Source of the DNA: Proteles cristata cristata
Taxonomy: Eukaryota > Chordata > Mammalia > Carnivora > Hyaenidae
Length of the DNA: 64,000 nt
Assembly: GCA_017311185.1 (NCBI GenBank)
Contig: JAESUZ010004921.1
Coordinates: 372,001 to 436,000, forward strand
Reading direction: 5' to 3'
Part shown: positions 54,986 through 64,000 of the stretch, in pieces
Position numbering within the stretch: the stretch's first letter is position 1
Layout: every line of letters begins with the position of its first letter
Notes under the pieces: model-generated
What the model was told of the DNA's origin: nothing
Database searches by the model: none
The model's input: the letters and a program-made list of their open reading frames with translations, nothing else
Program-made: the position numbers and the translations under genes

Positions 54986-55182
54986 AAATATTTAAAAAAA
55001 TAAATACAGCCTTATTGAGTAATCAGATAGAGAAGTTCAGCCGAGCAAAGGTAATTATAACAAGGTGTAAATTTTAAAACAGAAAAAGAAAAAAAAATTC
55101 ACCAAATGGGTTTAATGGCATGTATGAGAAGTTTCAGTGAACATAAAAGCAGATCAATACAATTTAAAAAGCCCAGAAAATT
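54986..55182 (+). mobile_element. Ancient LINE ORF1 region (tentative)
   Basis: 'gagaagtttcagtgaacata' and nearby text resemble the ORF1 region of old L1/HAL1, continuing the element at 52136-53280 beyond the inserted L1. Confidence 0.4.
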
Positions 55183-55365
55183 GGGGTGCTGGCTGGCTCA
55201 GTTGGTTAAGTATCTGGCTCTGATCTTATGGTTTGTGAGCTCAAACTGCATTCAAGCTCTGTGCTGACAGTGCAGAGCCTGCTTGAGATTCTCTCTCTCT
55301 CCCTCTCTCTCTTCCTGTCTCTGGCTCATGCTCTCTCTCTCAAAATAAACAAACTTAAAAAAAAA
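55183..55365 (+). mobile_element. Carnivore SINE, older type, shortened
   Basis: Plus orientation. 'ggctggctcagttggttaag', then a missing piece before 'tgatcttatggtttgtgag', 'gtgcagagcctgcttgagat', CT-rich body and A tail. No clear duplication. Confidence 0.85.
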
Positions 55366-55852
55366 CAAAAACAGAGATTAGAAGAATATATTCAGAAACA
55401 TGTGAGACAAGATCAAATAATCTGACATATATATATATAGAACATATATATATATATAGAACAGGAGTCCGAAGAAGAGAAAATAAGTAAGAATGAGGCA
55501 GAAAATTATTTGTTAAAATAGTGCCTGGAAGGTTTCTCAGTTTGCAAAAAAGCACCTACCTTCAGATTCACAATCCTTAGCAAACCTCAGGTAAGATAAA
55601 TACAAGAAAAACAGCCTAACCACATTATGGCCCAACTACCCAATACCATATATAAAGAGAAAATTTTGAAAGTGGCCAGAGACAAAAGACACATACCTGG
55701 AAACCTAATTGAGAGTCGCTACTAACATTTTTTCAGAAAACACTGGAAGAACACTTTTAAGTGCTTACGATTAAAACAAAAACCAAAACAGTCATCCTTG
55801 AATTCTTTGAGTGAAGAGAGCCTTAAACACAACACGAAATAAAACCAGGAGC
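55366..55852 (+). mobile_element. Ancient LINE ORF1 fragment
   Basis: 'gaaaattttgaaagtggcca', 'gagacaaaagacacatacct' and 'cactggaagaacacttttaa' match the ORF1 C-terminal part of old L1/HAL1, with an AT duplication (acatatatatatatagaaca twice) at 55426-55463. Interrupted by an LTR. Confidence 0.6.
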
Positions 55853-56111
55853 ATTAGTTTGCAAGGCCCTCCATAACAGAGTACCGCAAACTGGGTGACT
55901 GAAACATCAGACATTTATGGTCCCACAGTTCTGAAGGCTCAGTCTGAGATCAAGGTGTCAGAAGGGCTGCTTCTTTCTGAGAGTCATGAAAGAAATTTTG
56001 TTCTATGCCTTCCCCCAGCCTTAGCTCTGGTGGTTTGCTGGCAATTGTCAGTGTTCCTTGGCTTAGAGAGGAATCACCTGAGTCTCTGCCTTCATGGTTC
56101 TGTGGTGGTGT

Positions 56112-56158
<47 letters not shown>

Positions 56159-56350
56159 CACATGGCATTCTTTCATAAGGACACAAGTCATATATTGGAT
56201 GAGAGGCCCACCCAATTCCTGTATGACTTTATGTCAACAAATTACATCTGCAGCAGCCCTATATCCATGTAGGATCACATTTTGTGGTACTGGGGGTTAG
56301 GATTCCAGCATATGAATTGTGGGGGAATGTGATTCACCTTATTACAACAT
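55853..56350 (-). mobile_element. MLT1-type solo LTR (ERVL-MaLR) with (TG)n expansion
   Basis: Minus orientation. 'gtaccgcaaactgggtgact', 'agtctgagatcaaggtgtca', 'taaggacacaagtcatatat' and 'tactgggggttaggattcca' are the complement of the MLT1 LTR. A (TG)22 microsatellite (56114-56158) has grown inside it. Frames of 68-125 codons over it are artefacts. Confidence 0.82.
56114..56158. repeat. (TG)22 microsatellite
   Basis: About 45 bp of pure TG within the MLT1 LTR. It produces the Cys-Val runs in the overlapping frames. Confidence 0.97.
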
Positions 56351-56490
56351 TATAGATCAACAAAAGCTGAGTGCATATGCCATCAGCAGATCTGAACAAT
56401 ACATAATAAATGTTAGAGGATGTTCTTTTGGCTAAAGTAAAAATGATACCATATGGAAGGAAAGGAACAATTTTAAAAAATGAATGATTT
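56351..56490 (+). mobile_element. Ancient LINE ORF1 fragment (continuation)
   Basis: 'tcaacaaaagctgagtgcat', 'gccatcagcagatctgaaca' and 'aaaatgataccatatggaag' continue the ORF1 3' end from 55852, showing the LTR inserted into this LINE. Confidence 0.65.
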
Positions 56491-56824
56491 TAAAACAAGA
56501 GAGAGACATATGCAATGCAGTTTTTCCTTATTATAATCTTCTTAAAACACAACTGACTGTTTAAAGAAAAAGTGAGGTTTATAACATATTCATACATGAA
56601 ATCTACAATAATGAAAGGCCAGTTGTGGTAAAGGGAATTATCAAGTTATTGTATTTGTGAAATGTGAAGTGGGTTACTGAAGTAGGAACTTGGGAATAAG
56701 AGGTACTATGTCCATCCCAGTTGTCTTAACCAAGTCTCTGGCTCACTTTTATATGTTAGTTTTATTTTTAATTTTTTTCTACAGCCAGGTTATTATATCC
56801 CTAAATATGTCATCCATATAAGAT

Positions 56825-56965
56825 TATAAACTCTAGAGTCAGATTGGTAAAATCAAATATACTCACTCTACTGATAAATTGTGTGCCCTTGGATAACTTA
56901 TGAAATTTTTCTACTTTGTTTTCTCTTCTGTAAGGTGGGTGCAAAAATAACACTTAGCTCACATT
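56825..56965 (+). repeat. MIR SINE fossil
   Basis: 'aactctagagtcagattggt', 'attgtgtgcccttggataac' and 'ttgttttctcttctgtaagg' follow the MIR head and core. Confidence 0.7.
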
Positions 56966-57129
56966 TTGATAAAGAAACATAAGAAACCCCCACTACATTT
57001 TTCCTCAGTGTAAAAACTGTTAATAATTATTTACTGTTATTATCTCCTACTACCTAATATTAGCACGTACATTCATGTTTATGCAAAAAAATTATATAAG
57101 TATTATCTTTCTAATTGTGAGGAAGATAT

Positions 57130-57340
57130 AAATAAACATGTATTGATCACTTACTATATCCAGGGAGTTTAAACACTTTACAGAACTTATTTGTTATCAT
57201 AAACTTTAGTAATTAGATATAGTACCCTTTTTAGAACAAGATATTGCAATATCAAAAGATTTCCTGACCCATTTAGTAAATAGAATAAGATTATAATCTA
57301 AGTCTAGACTCCATAAACTCTATACCATTTTACTTCCAAG
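57130..57340 (-). repeat. MIR SINE fossil
   Basis: 'tattgatcacttactatatc', 'tttaaacactttacagaact' and 'aatctaagtctagactccat' follow the complement of MIR. Confidence 0.6.
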
Positions 57341-57380
57341 AATAAATCGCTATAGCCTCTATTCAAAAACAAAACTCTGA

Positions 57381-57580
57381 GGCCCCTGGGTGGCTCAGCC
57401 GGTTAAGCGTCCAACTTCCCCGTGGGTCATGATCTCACTGTTCATGAATTTGAGTCCTGCATCATACTCTGTGCTGACAGCCCAGAGCCTGGAGTCCGCT
57501 TCACATTCTGTGTGTGTCTCTCTCTGCCCCTCCCCTGCTCACACTCTGTGTCTCCCAAAAATAAACATTAAAATTTTTTT
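57381..57580 (+). mobile_element. Felid tRNA-Lys SINE
   Basis: Plus orientation. 'ggcccctgggtggctcagcc' and 'ggttaagcgtccaacttccc', the B box is altered (gaatttgagtcc), 'gctgacagcccagagcctgg' and a T/A tail. Duplication weak (aaaacaaaactct / taaaactaaagtc). Confidence 0.9.
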
Positions 57581-57589
57581 TAAAACTAA

Positions 57590-58835
57590 AGTCACACAAT
57601 TATCATCTGTTGAACTGTAGAAAAGTGAGTCAACTTAAATCCAATCACATCCACCTTAAAAATCTGGCATCTGCTGAGCGATACCTATATTAAAATTATT
57701 TCCTATTCAACAGAGAATCTGAACTGGGGGGGACAGTTTTGATATAAAACATTCCTTTGTATTGGCCTTGCAAATCAAAAACACCGGAAAATTCATTTAA
57801 ACTTCTACATGTTATCTGAACTTTTAAACTTTCTTTTCTAACATAAGCCATCTCTTGCACTGAGGTAGAGCAAAAGAACAGCAGCAACAATAATCACTTA
57901 GCAGGTTATATACCCATGTTTTGGGTTAGAACATCTGTGTGCTGTAAACATGGCTCCTCTTTAAAAGAGAGACATAACTTGGACCCAAATGCTAGGATGA
58001 ACCATTTTCAGAATATTCAGAAGATATAACGCAAAAGTGACCACAAGAATTCCACAGTGGCATACCCCATCACTTATGCCATGTAAGTCATATATACCTC
58101 ATGTGGACCAGATCCTTCCATATAGTGAGAAAAGGCAGCTTAAGCCTCTTTTCTATTCTCGTCATCCCTGCTCCCCATGTTCAAGTACAATGCCTTCAAA
58201 TTCCAAAGTCCCTACATTTCTCAAAGACTCTTAGAAAGAAATTTTTCTTATAAGATTTGAGTTTAATAAAATTATGTCAGAGATCTGTGTACAACCTGCT
58301 CATTCCCAAACCCTACTTTTTTCCCAAACACTGGGCATGCCAATTTGATTTCACTTGGTCAGTAATGCTTTCAGAGTAAATGAGAGACACCTGAGATGGA
58401 CTTTAAGGATTTATGTAGACGTGCAGAACGACAGGAATGGTATCCTAAAACCTTTCATTTCAGTTACTTAAAATGTAATTCTCATCAGATAAGTGAAAGA
58501 TGAAGTTCACTTCCAGTACATTATGACTCCTCCCCTCCCCTTACCTGGAAACCTAACCACAACTTCAGCTTCTCTCAAAGATGGCTTGAAAAATACAAGT
58601 TAGTTAGAAGAGCATCACATAAATAGCACTTTAAACCAAGTACAGAATTCATTTTAAAAAGGAAACTATGTAAAAATTTAACTAAATTGAATATTATTTC
58701 TCATAATGTAATTATCGTGCACCTCAGGGATGATTGTGAAGCATCGGTGTGCTTTGTATCCAGCACCATGTTTTATTCTGTTCCACCATCCTATTTCCCT
58801 ATCTCTTAAATCCATCTATACTTTTCCTTCCAATA
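57590..58835. other. Unique noncoding DNA
   Basis: No repeat family or gene recognised. The frames at 57696-57890 (-) and 58037-58234 (+) have no known relatives. Confidence 0.45.
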
Positions 58836-58836
58836 C

Positions 58837-58837
<1 letters not shown>

Positions 58838-58870
<33 letters not shown>
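58838..58870. repeat. (CAA)11 microsatellite
   Basis: 33 bp of perfect CAA. In one frame it reads as poly-Gln inside a 61-codon frame that has no other coding support. Confidence 0.97.
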
Positions 58871-59628
58871 AGTATGATCAGAATAGAGGGGAAATACTCG
58901 TTTTGGCCATATTAGACTGTTTGCCTTATTTAATTTGGGGGAGGGGGCACATGCTTTCCTTATCTTAAGGAAACACTAAGTTTTCTATGAAAGGCAACAG
59001 ATTGCATAAAGGTGGAGTGAATAGCAAATAGCTGTTGATTGGTTTTAAATCAACTAAGCCCTCTGGAAATGAAAACTGAAATTGAGTTTCTTGCACTATT
59101 TTTTGTATCCAGGGCCCGTAGTAGGTCCAGCATGGCCAATCTTGAGCCTGCTTATAGAGTGTTACTCATTTTAAAGTTTTGATAATCATATTCTCATGTT
59201 TTACGGACACATCCTCCTGTCTGCGGTTCAGACATAAACACGCAGCTGTATGTACAGCTCAGCCTGCTCCATTACCTCAGCAAATCAGAGCCTTCAAATT
59301 AGGCTTCTGGAACAAACGTAAGCAGAAACAAGAGAGGAAATTTGTTTTGCAAATGTAAACTTCCAAACAGCTTCCTTTAATGGCCACATTTTGTTCTTTG
59401 AATCCACAAAAGTTGGCTACCATTTAGACATAAAACAAACTTTTAAAAATTGACATTACTAGTGGAACAATGGAGCCAGTTTCTTGGGAGAAGAAAAGCA
59501 CCAAGGCTGTCCCCTGTTCATTCCTATTAAGAGTTTACCTTATCCTTAAACAAATCCCCAAGGTTTTATCCTGAATTTGTATAACAGCCAGCACCACCAT
59601 CAAACCAACTGAGTAGAGTTTCTGCATG
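58871..59628. other. Repeat-free noncoding DNA
   Basis: No repeat recognised. The part 59010-59420 has higher complexity than its surroundings and is a candidate conserved noncoding element. No coding signal. Confidence 0.45.
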
Positions 59629-59629
59629 T

Positions 59630-59760
59630 CAGGATTATTTATTCATTTATCAAGTCAACATTAATTGTAAGTTTTCTTATATCAAACCCTACTAAATAGT
59701 GGGGACCAAAGATGAAATAAGTTTCCTTTGCTTTCAAGAACCTCACCTTCTGCTAAATCA
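59630..59760 (+). repeat. Old mammalian repeat fragment (tentative)
   Basis: 'tatttattcatttatcaagt', 'gtggggaccaaagatgaaat' and 'ctttcaagaacctcaccttc' resemble the start of the old repeat also at 26470 and 41405. Confidence 0.35.
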
Positions 59761-60130
59761 GATTTTAGTCTGTGGTTAATCTGAGGAAGGTAGGACATTG
59801 CGATGCAGCTTTATTTAAATTCAGTACAAAATCAAAGCAGTATAAAATTTAAAAATACATTTGCATAGAGAGATCAAATTTCCAAACCTCAGAAAAGTAC
59901 TGAAACAACATATGTATGTTCTAAGGTGAGAGTATGGGATTTGTTTCCATGGTTTTGCAAGTAATAGAAGATGGGGAAGCCTCATTACACTAAAATGATA
60001 CATTATTGGTAAGAAAAGGAAGTATAGTTTGGCTTCACATGGAGTTAGAAGGAGATAAGAAAGTTGTTAACAAAGGAAGCTACATTTCTCCAGCTCTCAA
60101 GGTAGCATGGTCTCATCTTTATTTCCCAAC
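59761..60130. other. Unique noncoding DNA
   Basis: No recognised feature. Confidence 0.4.
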
Positions 60131-60319
60131 TTTTTTTTTTTTTTTTTAAAGAGAGGGAGAATGTATATGTGTTGGGGACAGGGGCAGAGTAAGAGAGAGA
60201 GAGAATCTTAAGCAGTCTTCAAGCTCAGCACGGAGCCAACTCCAGGATCAATCAATCCCCTTATCCCTGAGCCAAAATCAGGTGTTGACTGCTCAAACAC
60301 TGAGCAACCCCGGTGTCCC
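60131..60319 (-). mobile_element. Carnivore SINE, strongly diverged
   Basis: Minus orientation. A 17-bp T run, 'gggacaggggcagagtaaga', 'atcttaagcagtcttcaagc' and the head complement 'cactgagcaaccccggtgtc'. No duplication found, and the B box is lost. Confidence 0.82.
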
Positions 60320-60473
60320 TCTCTGTTTCATTTTTAATTCTATATGCTTACTAGCCTGTCTGTTCCACTGTGCGCCTGGCAGAACAAATGTATTTCCTTA
60401 GAAAATATATTTTTTTCTCATCAAAATAAAAACAGACAACTAATTTCTAGTCCTGAACCCATTTCACAGAAGT

Positions 60474-60474
<1 letters not shown>

Positions 60475-60518
<44 letters not shown>

Positions 60519-60520
60519 AG
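60475..60520. repeat. (GA)n microsatellite
   Basis: About 45 bp of GA repeats with one GAG slip; not within a recognisable SINE. Confidence 0.95.
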
Positions 60521-61079
60521 AGAACTGATTGGCTCTAGGGCCCAATCTTCATGGTGGTAGGAGTGGGTCAGTGTCAAGGCAGAGTCATGGAGTATAGCCC
60601 TGCTTGCTGGCTTGGGCTCATTGATAACTGCTTACTCAGCACCATGATGTTGGGTCTTGACAGAGAGGTTCTAGCACACACATGGTAGAAAAGATGGGGC
60701 TTGCCTGGGGGCTACCCACTGCTGAAGAGTACAGCACAAAAAATTAGCAGTTTCCTCTATTTGTAATCCTTCTTTCCTTTCCCAAAAGAAATTGCCAAGC
60801 TAATCGAAGTGACAGAGATGTAAGAGATAAATATAATACAGTGGACTAAGCGCTATCAGGGAGGTGGATGTAAAGAACAACCTTCACAGCAGCTGTGAGA
60901 AATTGCATTACACAGCAAAGATGCACACACTTTTGAGGCTTTATTCTTTATGTTTCAGTTTTGTTTTATTAACAAATTTGATTTATTCTATATAGGAAGT
61001 CCCCCTAATTTTGAAATTTTCAAAAGTATGTATTAAATTGCCAAATAATATGTGTACAGAGAGATGAAGTTCCCTAAAA
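60521..61079. other. Unique noncoding DNA
   Basis: No recognised feature. Confidence 0.4.
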
Positions 61080-61605
61080 GGCACAGCTATGAGCCAAGCA
61101 TCACAGGAGCCCTGGAAACCTCTCTCACGGTTCGTCTGTTAGTACTTTCCCATCACCCTCTAAAGGTAACCACGACTCTGCCTTTTCTCACCATAGATTA
61201 ATGATGCCTGTTGCTGAACTTCATATAAAGGGAGTTATGTCATATGGTCCTTTTGTAGGTCTGACTTTTTTAACCTTATGTGTATGAGGGTAACCCACTA
61301 TTTTGTGTAGCTAGAGTCTGTGAAATTTTACTGCCATATTGAATTTCATGGAATGAATAAACCACAACACATTTATCCATTATACTACTAATGGATATTT
61401 GCATGTTCCTATTCTTCAGATGGGATGGTAAGTGTTGCTATTAATATTCTTGTATATACTTTTAATAAATGCATATGTGCTTTTCCATTTGTTTGAGACA
61501 TTGTGATGGGTGTATAGTCATAACTGACAGTTTTTGTAATTTGTATTTCCTGACAACTGATGATATTAAGAACATATTGACAGGTTTATGGGGCACTTGG
61601 TTACC
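61080..61605 (-). mobile_element. Old L1, 3' part
   Basis: Minus orientation. 'aaccacgactctgccttttc', 'catggaatgaataaaccaca', 'tggatatttgcatgttccta' and 'taatttgtatttcctgacaa' are the complement of an old L1 3' UTR and ORF2 end. Confidence 0.72.
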
Positions 61606-62045
61606 ATTTTTGATAAAGTAACAATTTTCATTTTTTCTTTTTTTAAAATGACTTGGTTGTTGTTTTTTTCCCCTCTGCTTCCTTTCTGTCGATGCCATTA
61701 AAATTGAGAACTTCTGTTTATCAAAGGACCCAATTGTGAGAATACAAATAAAAACACCTTTTTATTTAAAATATAGACCCTCTCTTACCAAAATTCAATT
61801 CTCACTCAAATATTTAAAACTATGCCTGTTATGTGAAATAAGAATGCCTCTATTAAGATATATACTACTACAGAATATGATAATAATATTCTATAGAGGA
61901 AAACTTGACTCAAAGACTTAGATTTTCTTTTAATTTGCATAAGAGATCCATATGAGGAAAAGCAATCCACATATTAGGAGTTATGTATTTAGTGTGTAAT
62001 CAATATGGTCATAATCTATAAATAGCTTATTCCCTGCCTCTCCTT
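61606..62045. other. Unique noncoding DNA
   Basis: No recognised feature; may include further degraded LINE. Confidence 0.4.
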
Positions 62046-62056
62046 CATCATTTATC

Positions 62057-62268
62057 CACTTTTTAAAATATTAATTTATTTATTATGAGAGAAAGAGACA
62101 AGCACAAGTGTGGAAGGGGCAGCAAGAGGGGGAGAGAGAGATTACAAGCAGGCTCCATGCTGTTCCCGTAGAGCCTGATGCAGGGCTCAATTTCATAAAT
62201 CATGAGATCACGACCTGAGCCAAAATCAAGAGTCAGATACTTAACAGACTGAGACACCCAAGTGCCCC
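62057..62268 (-). mobile_element. Felid SINE
   Basis: Minus orientation. T-rich start, 'aagcaggctccatgctgttc', 'gatcacgacctgagccaaaa' and the head complement 'agactgagacacccaagtgc'. The middle is shortened. An 11-bp duplication with one mismatch (catcatttatc / catcatgtatc). Confidence 0.9.
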
Positions 62269-62279
62269 CATCATGTATC

Positions 62280-62576
62280 TTTTTTAATACTTCACAGAAA
62301 AAGCTTCCCTTAAGTTTCCAAATCAGAAAAATCTGTGCTGGGCAATTTACTTGGTTTTCTCCCATGAGCACTATGTCTTCTGTGACAGACTGTGTCCTCT
62401 TCTTTGCTTTGTTTCCTAACAAATGTTTAGCTCACATTTATATACTACAAAGAACCGTGTATACATTTCTCCATACTAATCCTATCCCTGCCTTGATTTT
62501 GCAATTTCCCTCAGATATTTCTTGTAACATTTCATATAAGATATATGATCAATATAAAAGTAAAAAAACAAAACAC
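62280..62576. other. Unique noncoding DNA
   Basis: No recognised feature; frames of 119 and 123 codons overlap here on opposite strands, and the minus one starts in unique DNA and runs into the SINE. Confidence 0.4.
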
Positions 62577-62800
62577 AAGAATATATATGTGTGCATATAT
62601 ATGTCATATATATATAAGCACACACTAAGCTAAATATATATATACTTAACTAAATACATACATATGTAATAAAATATATATGATTAGATAAATGTATACT
62701 ATGAGTATACACATATGCATAGGCATATATAATACAATCAATACACATAATATTTTTACATATATTATATATGTGGTTTTTTACATATATATGTGTGTTT
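62577..62800. repeat. AT-rich simple-repeat region
   Basis: ATATAT and CATATATATG motifs over about 220 bp with several self-complementary stretches. Confidence 0.85.
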
Positions 62801-63785
62801 TTACAAATATGTGTATTTTTATGATTGGACTTAAATTTTCTAAGAGAAACAAACAATAACTTTAGAGTTAGTGACCCTAATAAATATTTCTGTTCTTATG
62901 TCTTGTGGCATTATATTATTTTTGCTTAAGTCTGGCCATATGCTTGCTTAACTTTCATTGCATGTTACAAAGTGCAGATTAGAACTGGGATCAAAACTGC
63001 CTAAAGTATTCCACACAGCGTCTTATTTGTTTGCAAAGTTCTTGAACTATGAATAAGGATAAAATTTCAAAGCTAAAGCATGGGGGAAAAAAAGGACTAG
63101 AGGAAAGCATTTTTATGCTAATAGCCATGGCAATGATTCTAAAGCAGAGTGCACACAGAATGCACCATGGAGATGCTAAATAATATTTATGGAGCATGTG
63201 GGCCTTGTATAGCAGAAGCAAAAATGTTCTTTTTTCAAATTCTCTTTGCCAAATTACTTTGGACATTAAGGAAAATGCTGAAGTTTTATTTGAACTGTGG
63301 ACCGAAAACCCTGACCAAAAAGAGCGCAAGGATTTGTGAGCTGTCGTTTTATTCACCACGACACTAAATAGAACTGTGACATGCTAGAATGATTCTGGAT
63401 AAATTGTCTTTTACTTGCTTGATATAAGGGTGCTCTGAAGGGGAAAGAAAGTGGGACAAGGAATAAGTTTTAGAAAAGTTTAAATAGAATAGTTTATGAA
63501 ATTCTTAGGGAAAACAGTATGAGTCCATTGGATAAATGGATATTCCTTTTTTTATGCAAATCTATTGTCCTAAATTTTATTATAATGATCCAAAGTATCA
63601 ATGGATATTTTAGGGATCTGGAAAACATTTTTTTTTAATTTGAAGAAGACATTGACATCTCATCAGTCCTCCCTGATGCCTCAAAATAGCATATCTAGAT
63701 GGATTCTTATCAGTGTCAGTCTTCATTTTGTTTACTCAGAGAGTAACAGTAAAGCACTGGGCAAATGTCAGGTATTATGCTGACT
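62801..63785. other. Repeat-free noncoding DNA
   Basis: No repeat recognised over about 1 kb. The part 62990-63370 has long open frames on both strands (122 codons minus, 72 plus), which more likely reflects low stop density than a gene. Confidence 0.4.
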
Positions 63786-63786
63786 T

Positions 63787-64000
63787 TTTAAAACTTTTTA
63801 AAAATTTTTTATTCATTTATTTCGAGAGAGAGACAGAGACATAGGCAGAGCACCGGCAGGGAAGGGGCAGAGAGAGAGGGAGACACAGAATCTGAAGCAG
63901 GCTCCAAGCTCTGAGCTATCAACCCAGGGCCTGATGCGGGGTTCAAACTCACAAACTGTAACATCATGGCCCACATCCAAATCAAGAGTGGGGTGCTAAA
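63787..64000 (-). mobile_element. Felid SINE, cut by the window end
   Basis: Minus orientation. T-rich start, 'ggcagggaaggggcagagag', 'gaagcaggctccaagctctg' and 'aactcacaaactgtaacatc'. The last 15-25 bp of the head lie outside the window. Confidence 0.9.

Noticed and set aside
55895..56272. 125-codon frame with Cys-Val run
   Set aside because: Lies in a minus-strand MLT1 LTR with a TG microsatellite.
58730..58915. 61-codon frame with poly-Gln
   Set aside because: The Gln run is a (CAA)11 microsatellite; nothing else suggests coding.
62063..62422. 119-codon minus-strand frame
   Set aside because: More than half of it is SINE sequence; the rest has no known relative.

Overview
The window reads as nuclear DNA of a carnivoran mammal, most likely a cat (Felidae). 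The main evidence is about 32 copies of a tRNA-Lys-derived SINE whose head (gcctgggtggctcagtcggt), body (gggctctgtgctgacagctc) and CT-rich, A-ending tail match the felid CanSINE type rather than the dog type. Carnivore L1 3' ends, MaLR (MLT1) LTRs and MIR/L2 fossils agree. The sequence is AT-rich, without CpG islands. I found no convincing exon, RNA gene or complete mobile-element gene. The window is either intergenic (a gene-poor, repeat-rich stretch) or deep inside a very long intron. No prokaryotic feature (operon, CRISPR, IS) is present.

Layout. 1-4.7 kb: mostly unique DNA with three MIR fossils. 4.7-11.6 kb: a young SINE, an older SINE and a minus-strand ancient LINE block carrying two SINEs and a long (AC)n tract. 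12.9-14.9 kb: the most unusual part, a degenerate tandem array of about 113-bp units running straight into a degenerate telomere-type (CCCTAA)n tract and a GA-rich tract. All of this lies between plus-strand L1 3' ends, and the whole compound appears to split the 3' end of a minus-strand L1. 15-21 kb: mainly unique DNA with MIRs, a LINE fossil, a hAT-type fossil and AT-rich tandem repeats. 21-31 kb: an MLT1 LTR, two long (GGAA)n tracts, SINEs and L1 3' ends. 31-43 kb: dense LINE DNA, many SINEs and a well-preserved L1 insertion with an inverted 5' part and a 14-bp target-site duplication. 43-52 kb: unique DNA alternating with SINEs, including a SINE inside a SINE and an L1 split by a SINE. 52-56.5 kb: a LINE mosaic interrupted by two MLT1 LTRs and two SINEs. 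56.5-64 kb: unique DNA with MIRs, SINEs and simple repeats; a SINE is cut by the window end.

How the parts relate. The only functional genetics visible is retrotransposition: L1 machinery supplied the reverse transcriptase that placed the SINEs, which have A-rich tails and target-site duplications. The SINEs' tRNA-derived heads carry RNA polymerase III promoter boxes. No L1 here is intact, so all copies are passengers now. Several unique, repeat-free stretches are flagged as candidate conserved noncoding elements, but this cannot be judged without cross-species alignment. Repeat family names are from memory of consensus sequences; no search was run. Boundaries of old repeats are approximate (tens of bases).
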